Below are positions 26,714 through 34,956 of a DNA stretch of 48,864 bases, one piece after another. The position numbers and the translations under genes were made by a program. The stretch is from Bacteroidales bacterium (lineage in GTDB: Bacteria > Bacteroidota > Bacteroidia > Bacteroidales > Muribaculaceae): contig JAJBVL010000045.1 in NCBI GenBank assembly GCA_020859845.1, positions 1-48,864 on the forward strand, given 5' to 3'. Numbering within the stretch: the first letter of the stretch is position 1; every line of letters begins with the position of its first letter. The notes under the pieces were generated by a model. The model did no database searches. It was not told where the DNA came from and worked only from the letters and a program-made list of their open reading frames with translations.

Positions 26714-27739
26714 TTATAGATTGTGTATGTATCGACCATAGTCGGGTACTACTGGACGACTCAAGTCGAGCCCCCAGCGCTCACCAAGAGCGCTACATAA
26801 ATAATGTTCCTTCACCAGCAAATCAATGGCAGCCAAAGGTGTGGTATGCTTCGTGCGCAAGCGCAGAATCGGCACATGGTTGGGCAATCGCGTGAGAATG
26901 TCTTCTGACATCTCCACGTCATCGGGGGTCTGTAGACAGATTAAACCCGTTTGTCCGGGACGCTGAGTAAACCAGTTGAAGCGGCCATGAGCAAAGTTGC
27001 GGTAGTCGGCAAGTTGTGTGTTGCCGAGAGCGCCTTCCGAGAATTTCGATTCAATGTCCAAGGCTGGGGGAGCACTTTTTGCAGAGAAAAGGATAAAGAA
27101 GCTATCTACGCCCTCCAATTTATGGAGATATGCTTCATGTTGAGTCAATTCTTCAAGCGAAATCCTTTTCAAATGTTCTACAAAGTCATGAATATCATTG
27201 CTTTCTGTCTCTGAAAGATTCAAGTCCAATGCCTCAAGATCTTCGTAGCCATAGGCGCGATAAAGCAATACATAGAAAGCCAGCACAGTGGTGGTAGACA
27301 AGAATCCATCTTTTGCTGTAGGTAGCACATAGTCAAAAAGATTGAGCTCGCCATTCTCTCGCATCTCGTCTTGTAGGGCGCCTTTCGGACGCAGAGTTAT
27401 TGCTCCTACTTCCTGACGAGGGCAATCATGAGCCGTGTGATATCCTCTTGATATATCCTTGTTGTTGCCTCCCGCGCTCACGAGAAGCGTCCGAGCTGGG
27501 ATGGAGGAGAAGCCACTACCGCAGTAGAAAAATGGAGTGATGGCGCGCGCCATGATGCCTTTTTCTGCCGAAAGCAATTCGGCAAATGCAGCCGCGCTAT
27601 ACGACCCACCCGATGCAAGAAACAACCGGTTGGTCGTTGGATTTGAGAGCAGGTATTGGCTCAGCCTACCTACATCCTGCTTCTTTGCCCATTTCAGGGT
27701 CTCAGGGAACTGGCGTATTTTATATTCAAATAATCCCAT
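26714..27739 (-). CDS. SIS-domain (sugar isomerase-like) protein
   Basis: 341 aa, cytoplasmic. The N-terminal half has the SIS phosphosugar-binding pattern: a beta strand ending in LFLASGGSYSAAAFAELL (about 39-56) and a second at TLLVSAGGNNKDI. A second SIS-like half follows (FFILFSAKSAPPALDIESKF, then RNFAHGRFNWF), as in the two-lobed arrangement of glucosamine-phosphate synthase-type SIS proteins. The glutaminase domain and most sugar-metabolism neighbours are absent. Its gene follows a CX5R-phosphatase gene by 22 bases on the same strand. It is AT-richer than pulA and is the last gene of the 26.7-39.8 kb minus-strand island. A regulatory or nucleotide-sugar-sensing role is possible but unproven. 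Confidence 0.65.
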   Translation of the reverse strand: MGLFEYKIRQFPETLKWAKKQDVGRLSQYLLSNPTTNRLFLASGGSYSAAAFAELLSAEKGIMARAITPFFYCGSGFSSIPARTLLVSAGGNNKDISRGYHTAHDCPRQEVGAITLRPKGALQDEMRENGELNLFDYVLPTAKDGFLSTTTVLAFYVLLYRAYGYEDLEALDLNLSETESNDIHDFVEHLKRISLEELTQHEAYLHKLEGVDSFFILFSAKSAPPALDIESKFSEGALGNTQLADYRNFAHGRFNWFTQRPGQTGLICLQTPDDVEMSEDILTRLPNHVPILRLRTKHTTPLAAIDLLVKEHYLCSALGERWGLDLSRPVVPDYGRYIHNL

Positions 27740-27761
27740 ACCTATTATATTTTAGTTTCTA

Positions 27762-28358
27762 TTAATCAAACCCCGCCTGATGGCGAATGATTTTCTTTCG
27801 CTGGGTGAATATCTCTTTCGGCATAGGTTCCTGACCGTTGTGAGTGGTGATGAAGTCGTAAATGCCATTGAGGACACGCATTATTTTCTCGGTGGTGTGG
27901 CCTTGTGCTTTAGTGTATCCGCATATTAGTGGAGGATCTATTCCTTTGTCGGCTGCATGAAACATCCAGTAAGCACAAAGGGCTATGTCGGTGCGGTGAA
28001 GTCCCATAGCACAGGCTATGTAAAAACTGCCCTGGTCAATTATCCTACACAACTCTGGCAACAATCTCACCATGCTTTCCACATGGCCGCCCCTGTTGTC
28101 CACCGGATAATAAAAATATTCTATGCCATATAGCTTGCACAGCCCACTCAGACGGGAGTTAATTCCATCTTCACGCAAATCTATTATTATCTTGACTCCC
28201 GACTGAATAATGACCGGCCATGCCTTTGACTGGTGGCGCGATGACATGGTGCGCCCACGCACTCCACCATATACTGTTGCGATGTCCGGTATACCAGTAG
28301 ACATTATGCTGTCTATGTCGAGCGTCGAATTGAAGTTAGTCTTAAAGTCGTTTGACAT
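27762..28358 (-). CDS. Dual-specificity/tyrosine phosphatase-like protein (CX5R)
   Basis: 198 aa. The P-loop signature CAMGLHR gives Cys116 and Arg122 (CX5R) with a following Thr/Asp (RTD), the hallmark of PTP/DSP enzymes. Asp87 in YYPVDNRGG is in the right place for the general acid. A preceding strand, GVKIIIDLREDG, also matches the DSP fold. The N-terminal YGGVRGRTMSSRHQS is a plausible substrate-loop region. It has no signal peptide and may act on phosphoprotein, phospho-RNA or phosphoinositide-like substrates. It lies between a secreted-protein gene (20-base gap) and the SIS-protein gene in the distal unit of the island. Confidence 0.75.
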   Translation of the reverse strand: MSNDFKTNFNSTLDIDSIMSTGIPDIATVYGGVRGRTMSSRHQSKAWPVIIQSGVKIIIDLREDGINSRLSGLCKLYGIEYFYYPVDNRGGHVESMVRLLPELCRIIDQGSFYIACAMGLHRTDIALCAYWMFHAADKGIDPPLICGYTKAQGHTTEKIMRVLNGIYDFITTHNGQEPMPKEIFTQRKKIIRHQAGFD

Positions 28359-28378
28359 AGTTATCGTTAACCGTATTA

Positions 28379-29206
28379 TTAGCCTCCAATGCCTACTTCT
28401 TCTGGCTCATTCTCCCAATTGGAGTAGTCGGCAAAAGGATATTCATAGGTAAAAGGTCTTTCGCCGCTGATGCCCCTAATGTTTACCGAGAAATTATAAT
28501 TATTCTCAGCATATTCTTGTAGCACGTTTAGAGATAGAAGAGCTTTCTGTAAAGCATTCTTTATCCTGTCGTAGCTTAATTCCCGGTCAGCTATACCATC
28601 ATTGAAGACTACCTGAAATTGAAGCTCTCCTCCATCATCCACCATTCTTAGCTCTATATTCTCTACAGCCAACTTTGCATTATAGAAATCTTGCATCTTT
28701 TGAAGGCGGTCGTCAAGAGAAAGCTCCGACTTCTCAGGTATTTTCCACTCTATATGATTGGCCCACCACGGAGAAGCAGCTGGATCTTTGAGATATTCAG
28801 CAAGCACTACGGTCACTTCTCCATTAGAGAGAGTATAGAGGCGCCCATGAGAGTAGTCGCCAAAGAAATATGGTATGGGGGTGACCTCTACTGAGGAGAG
28901 ATTATAATCCCCAATCTTTACAGTGCTGAAGGGAGAACACCCTGAATAATAAGCACTAACCTCCGAAGTAAAGGGGTAAACATATTCAGGATTCATTGCC
29001 AAAGGAAAGACTACCGCCTTCAAGATTCTTTCACCGTCGGAATAATCAATATAGTCAACATCGTCGCGCGTATCCTGCAAGAAATTATCTTTCCCGGGAA
29101 AAGTCGCTGAGAAATAAGAATGCTGATAAGTCCACTGCGCAGAAGCAGGGGCTATCGAAAAAATAGCAGCGGTTAATATTATGGTTGTAAATAAAATCTG
29201 TCTCAT
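28379..29206 (-). CDS. Secreted hypothetical protein
   Basis: 275 aa. Clear signal peptide (FTTIILTAAIFSIAPASAQ, cut about residue 23), so periplasmic or exported. The mature part opens with WTYQHSYFSATFPGKDNFLQ, a pattern seen in small secreted alpha/beta proteins that start with a YFSATFPG-like strand; no named family is assigned. It has no cysteine pair or catalytic motif that I can recognise. It shares the strand, AT-rich composition and operon with the DUF1232 and phosphatase genes. Confidence 0.6.
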   Translation of the reverse strand: MRQILFTTIILTAAIFSIAPASAQWTYQHSYFSATFPGKDNFLQDTRDDVDYIDYSDGERILKAVVFPLAMNPEYVYPFTSEVSAYYSGCSPFSTVKIGDYNLSSVEVTPIPYFFGDYSHGRLYTLSNGEVTVVLAEYLKDPAASPWWANHIEWKIPEKSELSLDDRLQKMQDFYNAKLAVENIELRMVDDGGELQFQVVFNDGIADRELSYDRIKNALQKALLSLNVLQEYAENNYNFSVNIRGISGERPFTYEYPFADYSNWENEPEEVGIGG

Positions 29207-29311
29207 CTGTTCTTTTTTAATTAATCTCGTCTTTGCCTTGGATTCTTACTCGCTTAATTCGATAGAGAAAGTGTCTTCTAGCTCGTCACAAGGATACTGG
29301 TCTTAGTGTAT

Positions 29312-29680
29312 CTATTCTTCAATCAGCTCATATGGTGTATACTCAGGGAACCATCTATCCAGCAAATGGTCGGCGCGGTTCTGCATTTCGGGCGTGATGT
29401 GCCGGCACACCTTTTGGTAAGCTACAGTGATGGAGATTATCTCGTCAACCCATCCTATAATCGGCAAACGCTTGGCAGAAAGGATATCGATTGGGAAGAC
29501 AAGATATGATATTGCAGAGAGAATAAGCATCTTATCGCTCTTAGGAGTATCCTTGCTTGTCATCACATACCATAGCAGCAACACTGGTCGCGTGGCTCCT
29601 CTTCCGGCCTTGCGGCTCCACTCAGTCACCTTCGCCCACAGCGCCTCTGAATCCAATTTAATAATGCTATTCATCGTCAT
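29312..29680 (-). CDS. YkvA/DUF1232 family small membrane protein
   Basis: 122 aa. The DUF1232 core is visible in the middle: DTPKSDKMLILSAISYLVFP, then IDILSAKRLPIIGWVDEIIS. The P-IDxxP-x-x-GxxDE pattern is diagnostic. Membrane-associated helix pair of unknown biochemical function. Sixteen bases separate its start from the stop of the acidic coiled-coil gene, and a 105-base gap follows before the secreted-protein gene. Confidence 0.8.
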   Translation of the reverse strand: MTMNSIIKLDSEALWAKVTEWSRKAGRGATRPVLLLWYVMTSKDTPKSDKMLILSAISYLVFPIDILSAKRLPIIGWVDEIISITVAYQKVCRHITPEMQNRADHLLDRWFPEYTPYELIEE

Positions 29681-29696
29681 TTCCTTTCTATATTAG

Positions 29697-30170
29697 TTAT
29701 CTTGCATTGTTGAGTTTTGAGAGAGCATGGTTATAGCGGTCAGCTGCATAATTATACCGCGATTTGGCGTCATTAAGATGGCTCACAGCATTGGCATAAT
29801 CGCCATTTGCCCGATGCTCTTTGGTATCGTTGAGCGATACCTTCTGTTCCCAGTTTCTCACGTCCGACTTTCTACAGTCCATCTCGTTCTTAGCCATCTC
29901 AACATCGTGCTCAAAGCGGGCTATCTCATCTTTGGAGTATTTACCTCCAAATGACACCTGATCAGCATAGTTGTGATCTTCCGCAGAAGATGCGTCAAGG
30001 TCATCTCTCCCTCCGCCAATTATATTATCCAAAAGATTATGCATATCATCGGGTATCGACCAAAGAGTGTCGTCCATGTCATTGCCAGAAAAGGCAAAAG
30101 AATCATCTCCTCCGAGATGGCTATTGTCGAGGTCAAGATCGTGATTGCTAAGAAAATCGTCTAATATCAT
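29697..30170 (-). CDS. Acidic coiled-coil hypothetical protein
   Basis: 157 aa. Residues 1-70 are very acidic and Gly/Asp-rich (GNDMDDTLWSIPDDMHN), probably disordered. Residues 78-157 form a charged coiled coil (SKDEIARFEHDVEMAKNEMD, then DAKSRYNYAADRYNHALSKL). No family was recognised. It is the first gene of the distal unit and follows a good promoter (30214-30246). It may be an adaptor or tether; that is inference only. Confidence 0.55.
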   Translation of the reverse strand: MILDDFLSNHDLDLDNSHLGGDDSFAFSGNDMDDTLWSIPDDMHNLLDNIIGGGRDDLDASSAEDHNYADQVSFGGKYSKDEIARFEHDVEMAKNEMDCRKSDVRNWEQKVSLNDTKEHRANGDYANAVSHLNDAKSRYNYAADRYNHALSKLNNAR

Positions 30171-30213
30171 AAGTCTATTTTTAGGGTTGACTACTCGTTT
30201 TACTATAAAGAGC

Positions 30214-30246
30214 CAAATTTACTCAAAATCTATCACCTGCAGCAAG
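30214..30246 (-). promoter_or_regulatory. Promoter for the distal part of the island
   Basis: On the minus strand TAAATTTG (30221 to 30214) is preceded by a CTTGC sequence (30246-30242), with a 20-base spacer to TTGC or 21 to CTTG. It indicates that the coiled-coil, DUF1232, secreted, phosphatase and SIS genes form a second transcription unit. Confidence 0.65.
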
Positions 30247-30290
30247 AAAAATGTTCACATTTTCTATTTTTGGAAAATTCTTAAGCCAGT

Positions 30291-30450
30291 TCCCTATCTG
30301 CGGTAGCTTTCGCAGTGCAGCGGTCCTCCGCTGCTCATTAAGCGGCTGCCTCAGCCGCGATTTAATGGCATCGGATTGTGAGAGCCAGAGGGCTGGCTCA
30401 AAAAGAGCAGCGGAGGGCCGCTGCACTGCGAAAGCTACCGCAGAGAGGGA
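30291..30450. repeat. 46-bp inverted repeat with nested palindromes, between the two halves of the island
   Basis: Arms 30291-30336 and 30405-30450 pair at 44 of 46 positions and enclose 68 bases. The inner segment contains two further hairpins: GCGGCTG/CAGCCGC (30342-30358) and GAGCCA/TGGCTC (about 30382-30399). The outer arms start with CTGCGGTAGCTTTCGCAGTG, which resembles GCGGTAGCTATTGTAGTGCGG in the mosaic at 3620. It is therefore a member of the same repeat family. It could fold into a long hairpin that ends the upstream transcript. No gene lies in the 306-base gap. Confidence 0.8.
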
Positions 30451-30476
30451 TTGATTAGAGATAAACTTAGAAAAAT

Positions 30477-31142
30477 TTATTTTACTTTTATGCAATACAT
30501 GAGGGCGAGGTTCTGAGGACGTGTCTCGGTGGCTACCCTTACTGGTTGATAGGTAGAGTCAGATGGATTCAAGACATTAAGTTTGGGGAGCTTATGGCTA
30601 TGCCCTCCAGAATTTATCGTAGGTTTTGTCTTAAATAGATCTTTAGTAATCTTTTCTTTACGTCTTGAGCTTAACGCCCAGCTTAAAGGAGATGTTGGAA
30701 GTACAGCTTTAAAGACTCCCTCTCTTAAAGTGCGCTCAGTAGGAGATATGATTTTCTCCAATTCGAAGGATTCGCTTGTGGATATAGAATCTGCTCCACG
30801 ACCAGTCCTCTCTAAAATTATATCATGGGCATGTTCTCCATTTTTCTCAGTTTCGCCTTCTACTTGCAGATTATGACTATGCCCTTGTAGGGCATCCATT
30901 TGTAGAGAACCCAACTCTCGATCAGGGTCTCGGTCGCCCTCATCATCCCAGCCGCGAACAAATCGGCCTCTCAAGTCAGGCAGACAGAAAGTTTTGGGTG
31001 TCTCTCCATAGACACCTCCTATCACCCCATACAGCTCGCTGTATGACGATTTCAGCAATTCTCTCCCATCGCAAGGCATGAAACCTTCTGGCGTAGCTTT
31101 GTATGGGAAAATTAATATACATCCAATAGGTAAACAGTCCAT
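30477..31142 (-). CDS. Phage-tail-collar domain protein 1
   Basis: 221 aa. The N-terminal 85 residues are a tail-collar/microcystin-dependent-protein-type domain: PIGCILIFPYKATPEGFMPC, DGRELLKSSYSELYGVIGGV, then KTFCLPDLRGRFVRGWD. A GHSHNL and HAHD pair in the middle and a C-terminal SGGHSHKL resemble the metal-binding HxH repeats of fibre and collar proteins. The end is YQPVRVATETRPQNLALMYC, the usual C-terminus of the family. No signal peptide. It is paralogous to the proteins at 31145-31765 and 37852-38508. In phages the domain sits at tail-fibre tips. It is unclear whether these bacterial versions are exported. Confidence 0.85.
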   Translation of the reverse strand: MDCLPIGCILIFPYKATPEGFMPCDGRELLKSSYSELYGVIGGVYGETPKTFCLPDLRGRFVRGWDDEGDRDPDRELGSLQMDALQGHSHNLQVEGETEKNGEHAHDIILERTGRGADSISTSESFELEKIISPTERTLREGVFKAVLPTSPLSWALSSRRKEKITKDLFKTKPTINSGGHSHKLPKLNVLNPSDSTYQPVRVATETRPQNLALMYCIKVK

Positions 31143-31144
31143 AT

Positions 31145-31765
31145 CTATTTCACTTTTATACAGTAAAGCATCGCGATATTTTTCGGGCGAGTCTCATTGG
31201 ACACTCTTATTTCATCAAAGGTGGAACTCTTTGGATTCCGCACTTCTATATCTGGCAAAAATATATCATGCTTATGGGCTCCATCTTCACTTGTATACTT
31301 TAAAGCTTCTTTAGGTTCACATTTATCCCAGTTGTAAATAAAGGTCTTGTAGGTATGCCCATATCCATCTACAGTACTATTTACTGTCCATATACGATGA
31401 TTATGTCCAGGGATTGCTTCTGTATGGAGAAACTTCTCATAATTGATTAAATGACCGTGTCCCTGAATGGTATCTTCTTGCAGTGCTCCTAATTCTCTTT
31501 CAGGATCTACATTCCCTTCCTTATCCCATCCACGGACAAACCGTCCTTGCAAATCTGGCAGGCAGAAAGTAGTCTCCGAGCCTCCGTAGGTATCCTTTAT
31601 AACTGAATAGAGCGCCGGAAAAGAGGCTTTAAGCAGTTCTCGCCCGTCACAGGGAAGAAAATCCTCTGGATATTCTTCCGCTGGGTATATTACAATTGTG
31701 CCCACGGGCAACAGTTCTCGCTTGAGTCTGTCAAGAAGCTCTTGGTAATCTTTTTTGTCAATCAT
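31145..31765 (-). CDS. Phage-tail-collar domain protein 2
   Basis: 206 aa. An N-terminal helix (DKKDYQELLDRLKRELLPVG) leads into the collar domain: IVIYPAEEYPEDFLPCDGRE, LLKASFPALYSVIKDTYGGS and TTFCLPDLQGRFVRGWD. HxH-type pairs (QGHGHLI, PGHNHRI, AHKHDIF) and the C-terminal FDEIRVSNETRPKNIAMLYC complete the family pattern. The start overlaps the Hsp70 gene stop by 8 bases and the stop is 2 bases before collar protein 1, so all three genes are translationally linked. The short N-terminal helix is shared with collar protein 3 (YQSLLAQLRADLVPVG). Confidence 0.85.
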   Translation of the reverse strand: MIDKKDYQELLDRLKRELLPVGTIVIYPAEEYPEDFLPCDGRELLKASFPALYSVIKDTYGGSETTFCLPDLQGRFVRGWDKEGNVDPERELGALQEDTIQGHGHLINYEKFLHTEAIPGHNHRIWTVNSTVDGYGHTYKTFIYNWDKCEPKEALKYTSEDGAHKHDIFLPDIEVRNPKSSTFDEIRVSNETRPKNIAMLYCIKVK

Positions 31766-33377
31766 CTTCGTTGGGTATAGTTATGTTTTTGAATATACTG
31801 AGAGGGTCATATGAGTAAATCTTATCGAGGTGGTTCCAATCACCGCAGAGCACGCTCTTTAGCCTGGTACACATATCAGATGGTTTGTCAACCTCCTTTG
31901 CCAATTGCAAGGCCACCTTGTCATCTTTCACCATCCCATGCCCGAGAAAAGCCATCAATGCTTTTAGCTCCTTAGCTCCCTGACATTGGCTTTTCTCCAA
32001 TAAAGCAAGGGCTTGGCGCTTTGCCTTTTTACCTTTAGTTATCGCTCCCGAGTAATAAAGCGTTGCCAAATAGAAGAGCGCGTCGTCGGTCTGCGAATTT
32101 GTAAAATATAGAGCAGCTGTCTTGTAATCCCCGCTTTTAGCATACTTCACTCCAAGTCTCTCAAGCCTTTTAGGCGCAATACTGTAATGATGATAATAAG
32201 CCGCTCCCTGAGCCACCACTTCTATGTCAGTCATTTCTATAGAGCCTTGCATTCCGATTTGCTTTTTCTCTTCCCACTTAGCCCTTACAAGAGGGATACG
32301 CGACGAGCCACCCACAAGAAATACCTTGGAGATAGTTTTGAGGGAAATGTTGGGGTCCACTTCTGAAGCCTCTTCCAGCAAGTCGCAGGAGCAACTGATA
32401 GTCTCATCAATTGTAGACTCTATCATCTTGTCAAACTCTTCTCGGCTAATGATATAATCGCCAACACCATTGGTATATTTTTTCTCTTTAGATAAAGCCA
32501 CTTTAGCTTTTACTGGTTCTACCCTCAGATGATTCTCGATAGAGAGGCGCTCTTTTAGCGACAGTCCTCCACCCGCTATACGCTTTGCATATCCACCTGC
32601 TACTGCGCTCCGCTTCACATAGTCTCTTCTCACCATCGCGTCAAGATAGATACCACCCCACTTCTGCATGTGGTTGGAGCCTACCGATTGGTTGACAATG
32701 AATATCTGCTCATCTTTCACTTTTGCTACCGTAGTGTCAAAGGTGCCTCCCCCGAAATCATAAATCAAGAATGAGGATTCATTATTTTTGCTCATATTGC
32801 GCAGCGATTTGCCCACCAGAAAGAAGGCTGCGGCTTCGGGTTCAGGGAGGATAGTGACATCCATAAGGCCTACCTCTTTCGCCGCCTCGAGCATCCTTGT
32901 GTATCTCTTCCCACCTTTTACGGTAGAAGCAGGGACTGTCAAAACCACTTTAAACGTCCTAAACATTTTGTCCCAAAACGATTTGATGTCGCTTTGTTGA
33001 AAGGCACAATGATACACGTGGTCAAGGATTGCCGAAACTAAATATTTATAAGTGATACCTCTTTTTTCATCGGCATACTCTTGTTCACCATCCAATGCTG
33101 GCTTGAAGTTTTCATATACAGTCCCTTCTGGAGAAAGTCTATGGTTAATAGCCTTCTCCCCTACTTGAGGTTTAGGTCCGTCTATCTTCGTTACTAACAA
33201 TCCATTATCGTTAGGCACATAAACTGCCGTAGGCATAGCATACTGATTTGAGCCCAGGCCAAAGTCTGCCAATGTTTCATTAAGTTTTACCATCCACGAC
33301 TCTCCACTCGAGGGGTCAAATACAGCGGCCTTTGTAAAGGTGGTTCCGAAATCTATTCCTAGATAGAGCATCTTCAT
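31758..33377 (-). CDS. Hsp70-like ATPase with C-terminal TPR/Sel1-like repeats replacing the substrate-binding domain
   Basis: 539 aa. Complete actin-like nucleotide-binding domain (about 1-398): phosphate-1 loop LGIDFGTTFTKAA (6-18), VVLTVPAS, LPEPEAAAF (177-185), phosphate-2 loop YDFGGGTFDTT (206-216) and adenosine loop VFLVGGSSRIP (362-372). After about residue 405 there is no canonical beta-sandwich or helical lid. The tail instead carries TPR/Sel1-like helices (LERLGVKYAKSGDYKTAALY, then TDDALFYLATLYYSGAITKG, QALALLEKSQCQGAKELKAL). This suggests a chaperone-like ATPase specialised for fixed partners rather than general folding. A GrpE-like protein lies in the same operon, while no DnaJ is seen. 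It sits between a dynamin-like GTPase gene and collar protein 2. Confidence 0.88.
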   Translation of the reverse strand: MKMLYLGIDFGTTFTKAAVFDPSSGESWMVKLNETLADFGLGSNQYAMPTAVYVPNDNGLLVTKIDGPKPQVGEKAINHRLSPEGTVYENFKPALDGEQEYADEKRGITYKYLVSAILDHVYHCAFQQSDIKSFWDKMFRTFKVVLTVPASTVKGGKRYTRMLEAAKEVGLMDVTILPEPEAAAFFLVGKSLRNMSKNNESSFLIYDFGGGTFDTTVAKVKDEQIFIVNQSVGSNHMQKWGGIYLDAMVRRDYVKRSAVAGGYAKRIAGGGLSLKERLSIENHLRVEPVKAKVALSKEKKYTNGVGDYIISREEFDKMIESTIDETISCSCDLLEEASEVDPNISLKTISKVFLVGGSSRIPLVRAKWEEKKQIGMQGSIEMTDIEVVAQGAAYYHHYSIAPKRLERLGVKYAKSGDYKTAALYFTNSQTDDALFYLATLYYSGAITKGKKAKRQALALLEKSQCQGAKELKALMAFLGHGMVKDDKVALQLAKEVDKPSDMCTRLKSVLCGDWNHLDKIYSYDPLSIFKNITIPNEDD

Positions 33378-33384
33378 TCTTTAA

Positions 33385-34956
33385 TCAATTGTGAATATCC
33401 GTTATCTCTGGCTGAGGGTGACATTTGAGCGCGTCTAATATTATCTTTCCAGCCTCTAAGGCAGGTATATCATAAATCATAGTGAAGAATTCGCACTGAC
33501 GAGTCCAATACTCTACCAATTGCTTGCGTAGCGGTTCATCATAGGTATTGCTCATGATGAGGTCAAGCGCCTTATTGGCCATTGTCCATTCCTCCTCTGA
33601 GAAGTAATCGCGCTGATCATAGAAATCTCTTAATAAGGTGAGATATGCAAATGTGTCATAGAGGTTTTTCTCCATATCGCTGCAGAGCCACAAGACTTGT
33701 TGCAACTTGTCCACCACTTTTTTATCTAAGGCGTTCCCGGCCTCCCTCTCTATGCAGTTATGAAGGCTGGGCAACAACCTAATGGCTTTATAAAATAAGC
33801 CCAATTTCCCAAAATGACCACTGAAGATATAGGATTCCAAGGGCGATATTCCAGAATACTCTACCAGTCGGCATTGTAATTTAGCAAAGGTGAACTCGGG
33901 ATTACGTTGCAGTAGCCACACAGCATACTGCATCACCTCCAGCTCCATCTTTGCCAATAAGGCATTCTTCTCAACCATCGTGGTAAATATCTTACTCCAC
34001 ACCTCTTTGTCCGTCTCCTCGTTCATATACCTTTTCTTAGTATACCGTTGAGCAAACTTCTCAGCTATGGGACTAAGAGCAATCTTTTTCAAGTTGGCGA
34101 AATCATCTTCTGTCATACGATAGGCCGACTGTGCATACAAGGCAGCAATCGGAAAAGCTTTGAAGAAACATGCCCTAAACTTAGGGTAAGCTGTGCGATT
34201 ATGGTCAATGATATCGTAGGCTTTCACTCTATAGTCCACGCTCCACTCGCCATGGGCATAGTTATCACAATGAGTGAACGCCGTAAGTGTGTTTAGTCCG
34301 CTGAATTTGCTTCCTTTAAGCGATGAGCGATTACCTCCGCGTTGGGATGAGTTTGCGGATTGGAAACGCGCCACAGCCTCAAGGTCTTCAGCTTGATATT
34401 CTTTTTGCGCTACAAAAAGGATAATATCCGGCTTACGATTTTGGTCAGCAAAAAGATTGTAAGTGTTCTGCGAGTCGTGCTTTTTTGTAGAGTATAATCC
34501 GGGGGTATCTATTATGTCAATCTGCTTTAGATAATCGTATGGCTTAAATACTTCTACCCAGTCTACCTCATCGCGAAAACCTGTATTATCCTCCAATGTA
34601 CCGTCAACGAAACTCGACAGCAGCCCAGCTTCCATCATCTTTTCCTCACCATCCTTAAAATGAATCACTATACACTCTTCTCCTGTCGGAGAAAAGGAGA
34701 TGTGGCGCAATACGTTGACATTATAAGTGAGCGTCTGAGGGCCAGTAGGAACAATGTATTGCTTCACCAGAGCATTCAGAAGTGTGGATTTGCCAGCGCT
34801 GGTCTCCCCCACTATAGCAAGTCGCAATGGCTCATTGAGCTGCCGAAGGACGCTGTTGACCTCATCCTCTATCGTTGGGTTAAAGCCATAGGAGACTATG
34901 CCTAATATTTCATTAAGCATAGTCTCCATACGGCTTTTAATATCACTTTTATACAT
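33385..34956 (-). CDS. Dynamin-like GTPase A
   Basis: 523 aa. G1 motif AIVGETSAGKSTLLNAL (about 47-63, P-loop GETSAGKS), switch I threonine in GPQTLTYNV, G3 IDIIDTPGLYS and a G4-like LTAFTHCDN (divergent from N/TKxD). The rest is long helical segments, as in bacterial dynamins, without a clear hydrophobic paddle or membrane anchor. Dynamin-family proteins remodel membranes and often work as unequal pairs; here the partner is the larger GTPase encoded just upstream, overlapping by 8 bases (34949-34956). The Hsp70 gene follows 7 bases downstream. Cytoplasmic, probably membrane-associated through GTPase B. Confidence 0.85.
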   Translation of the reverse strand: MYKSDIKSRMETMLNEILGIVSYGFNPTIEDEVNSVLRQLNEPLRLAIVGETSAGKSTLLNALVKQYIVPTGPQTLTYNVNVLRHISFSPTGEECIVIHFKDGEEKMMEAGLLSSFVDGTLEDNTGFRDEVDWVEVFKPYDYLKQIDIIDTPGLYSTKKHDSQNTYNLFADQNRKPDIILFVAQKEYQAEDLEAVARFQSANSSQRGGNRSSLKGSKFSGLNTLTAFTHCDNYAHGEWSVDYRVKAYDIIDHNRTAYPKFRACFFKAFPIAALYAQSAYRMTEDDFANLKKIALSPIAEKFAQRYTKKRYMNEETDKEVWSKIFTTMVEKNALLAKMELEVMQYAVWLLQRNPEFTFAKLQCRLVEYSGISPLESYIFSGHFGKLGLFYKAIRLLPSLHNCIEREAGNALDKKVVDKLQQVLWLCSDMEKNLYDTFAYLTLLRDFYDQRDYFSEEEWTMANKALDLIMSNTYDEPLRKQLVEYWTRQCEFFTMIYDIPALEAGKIILDALKCHPQPEITDIHN

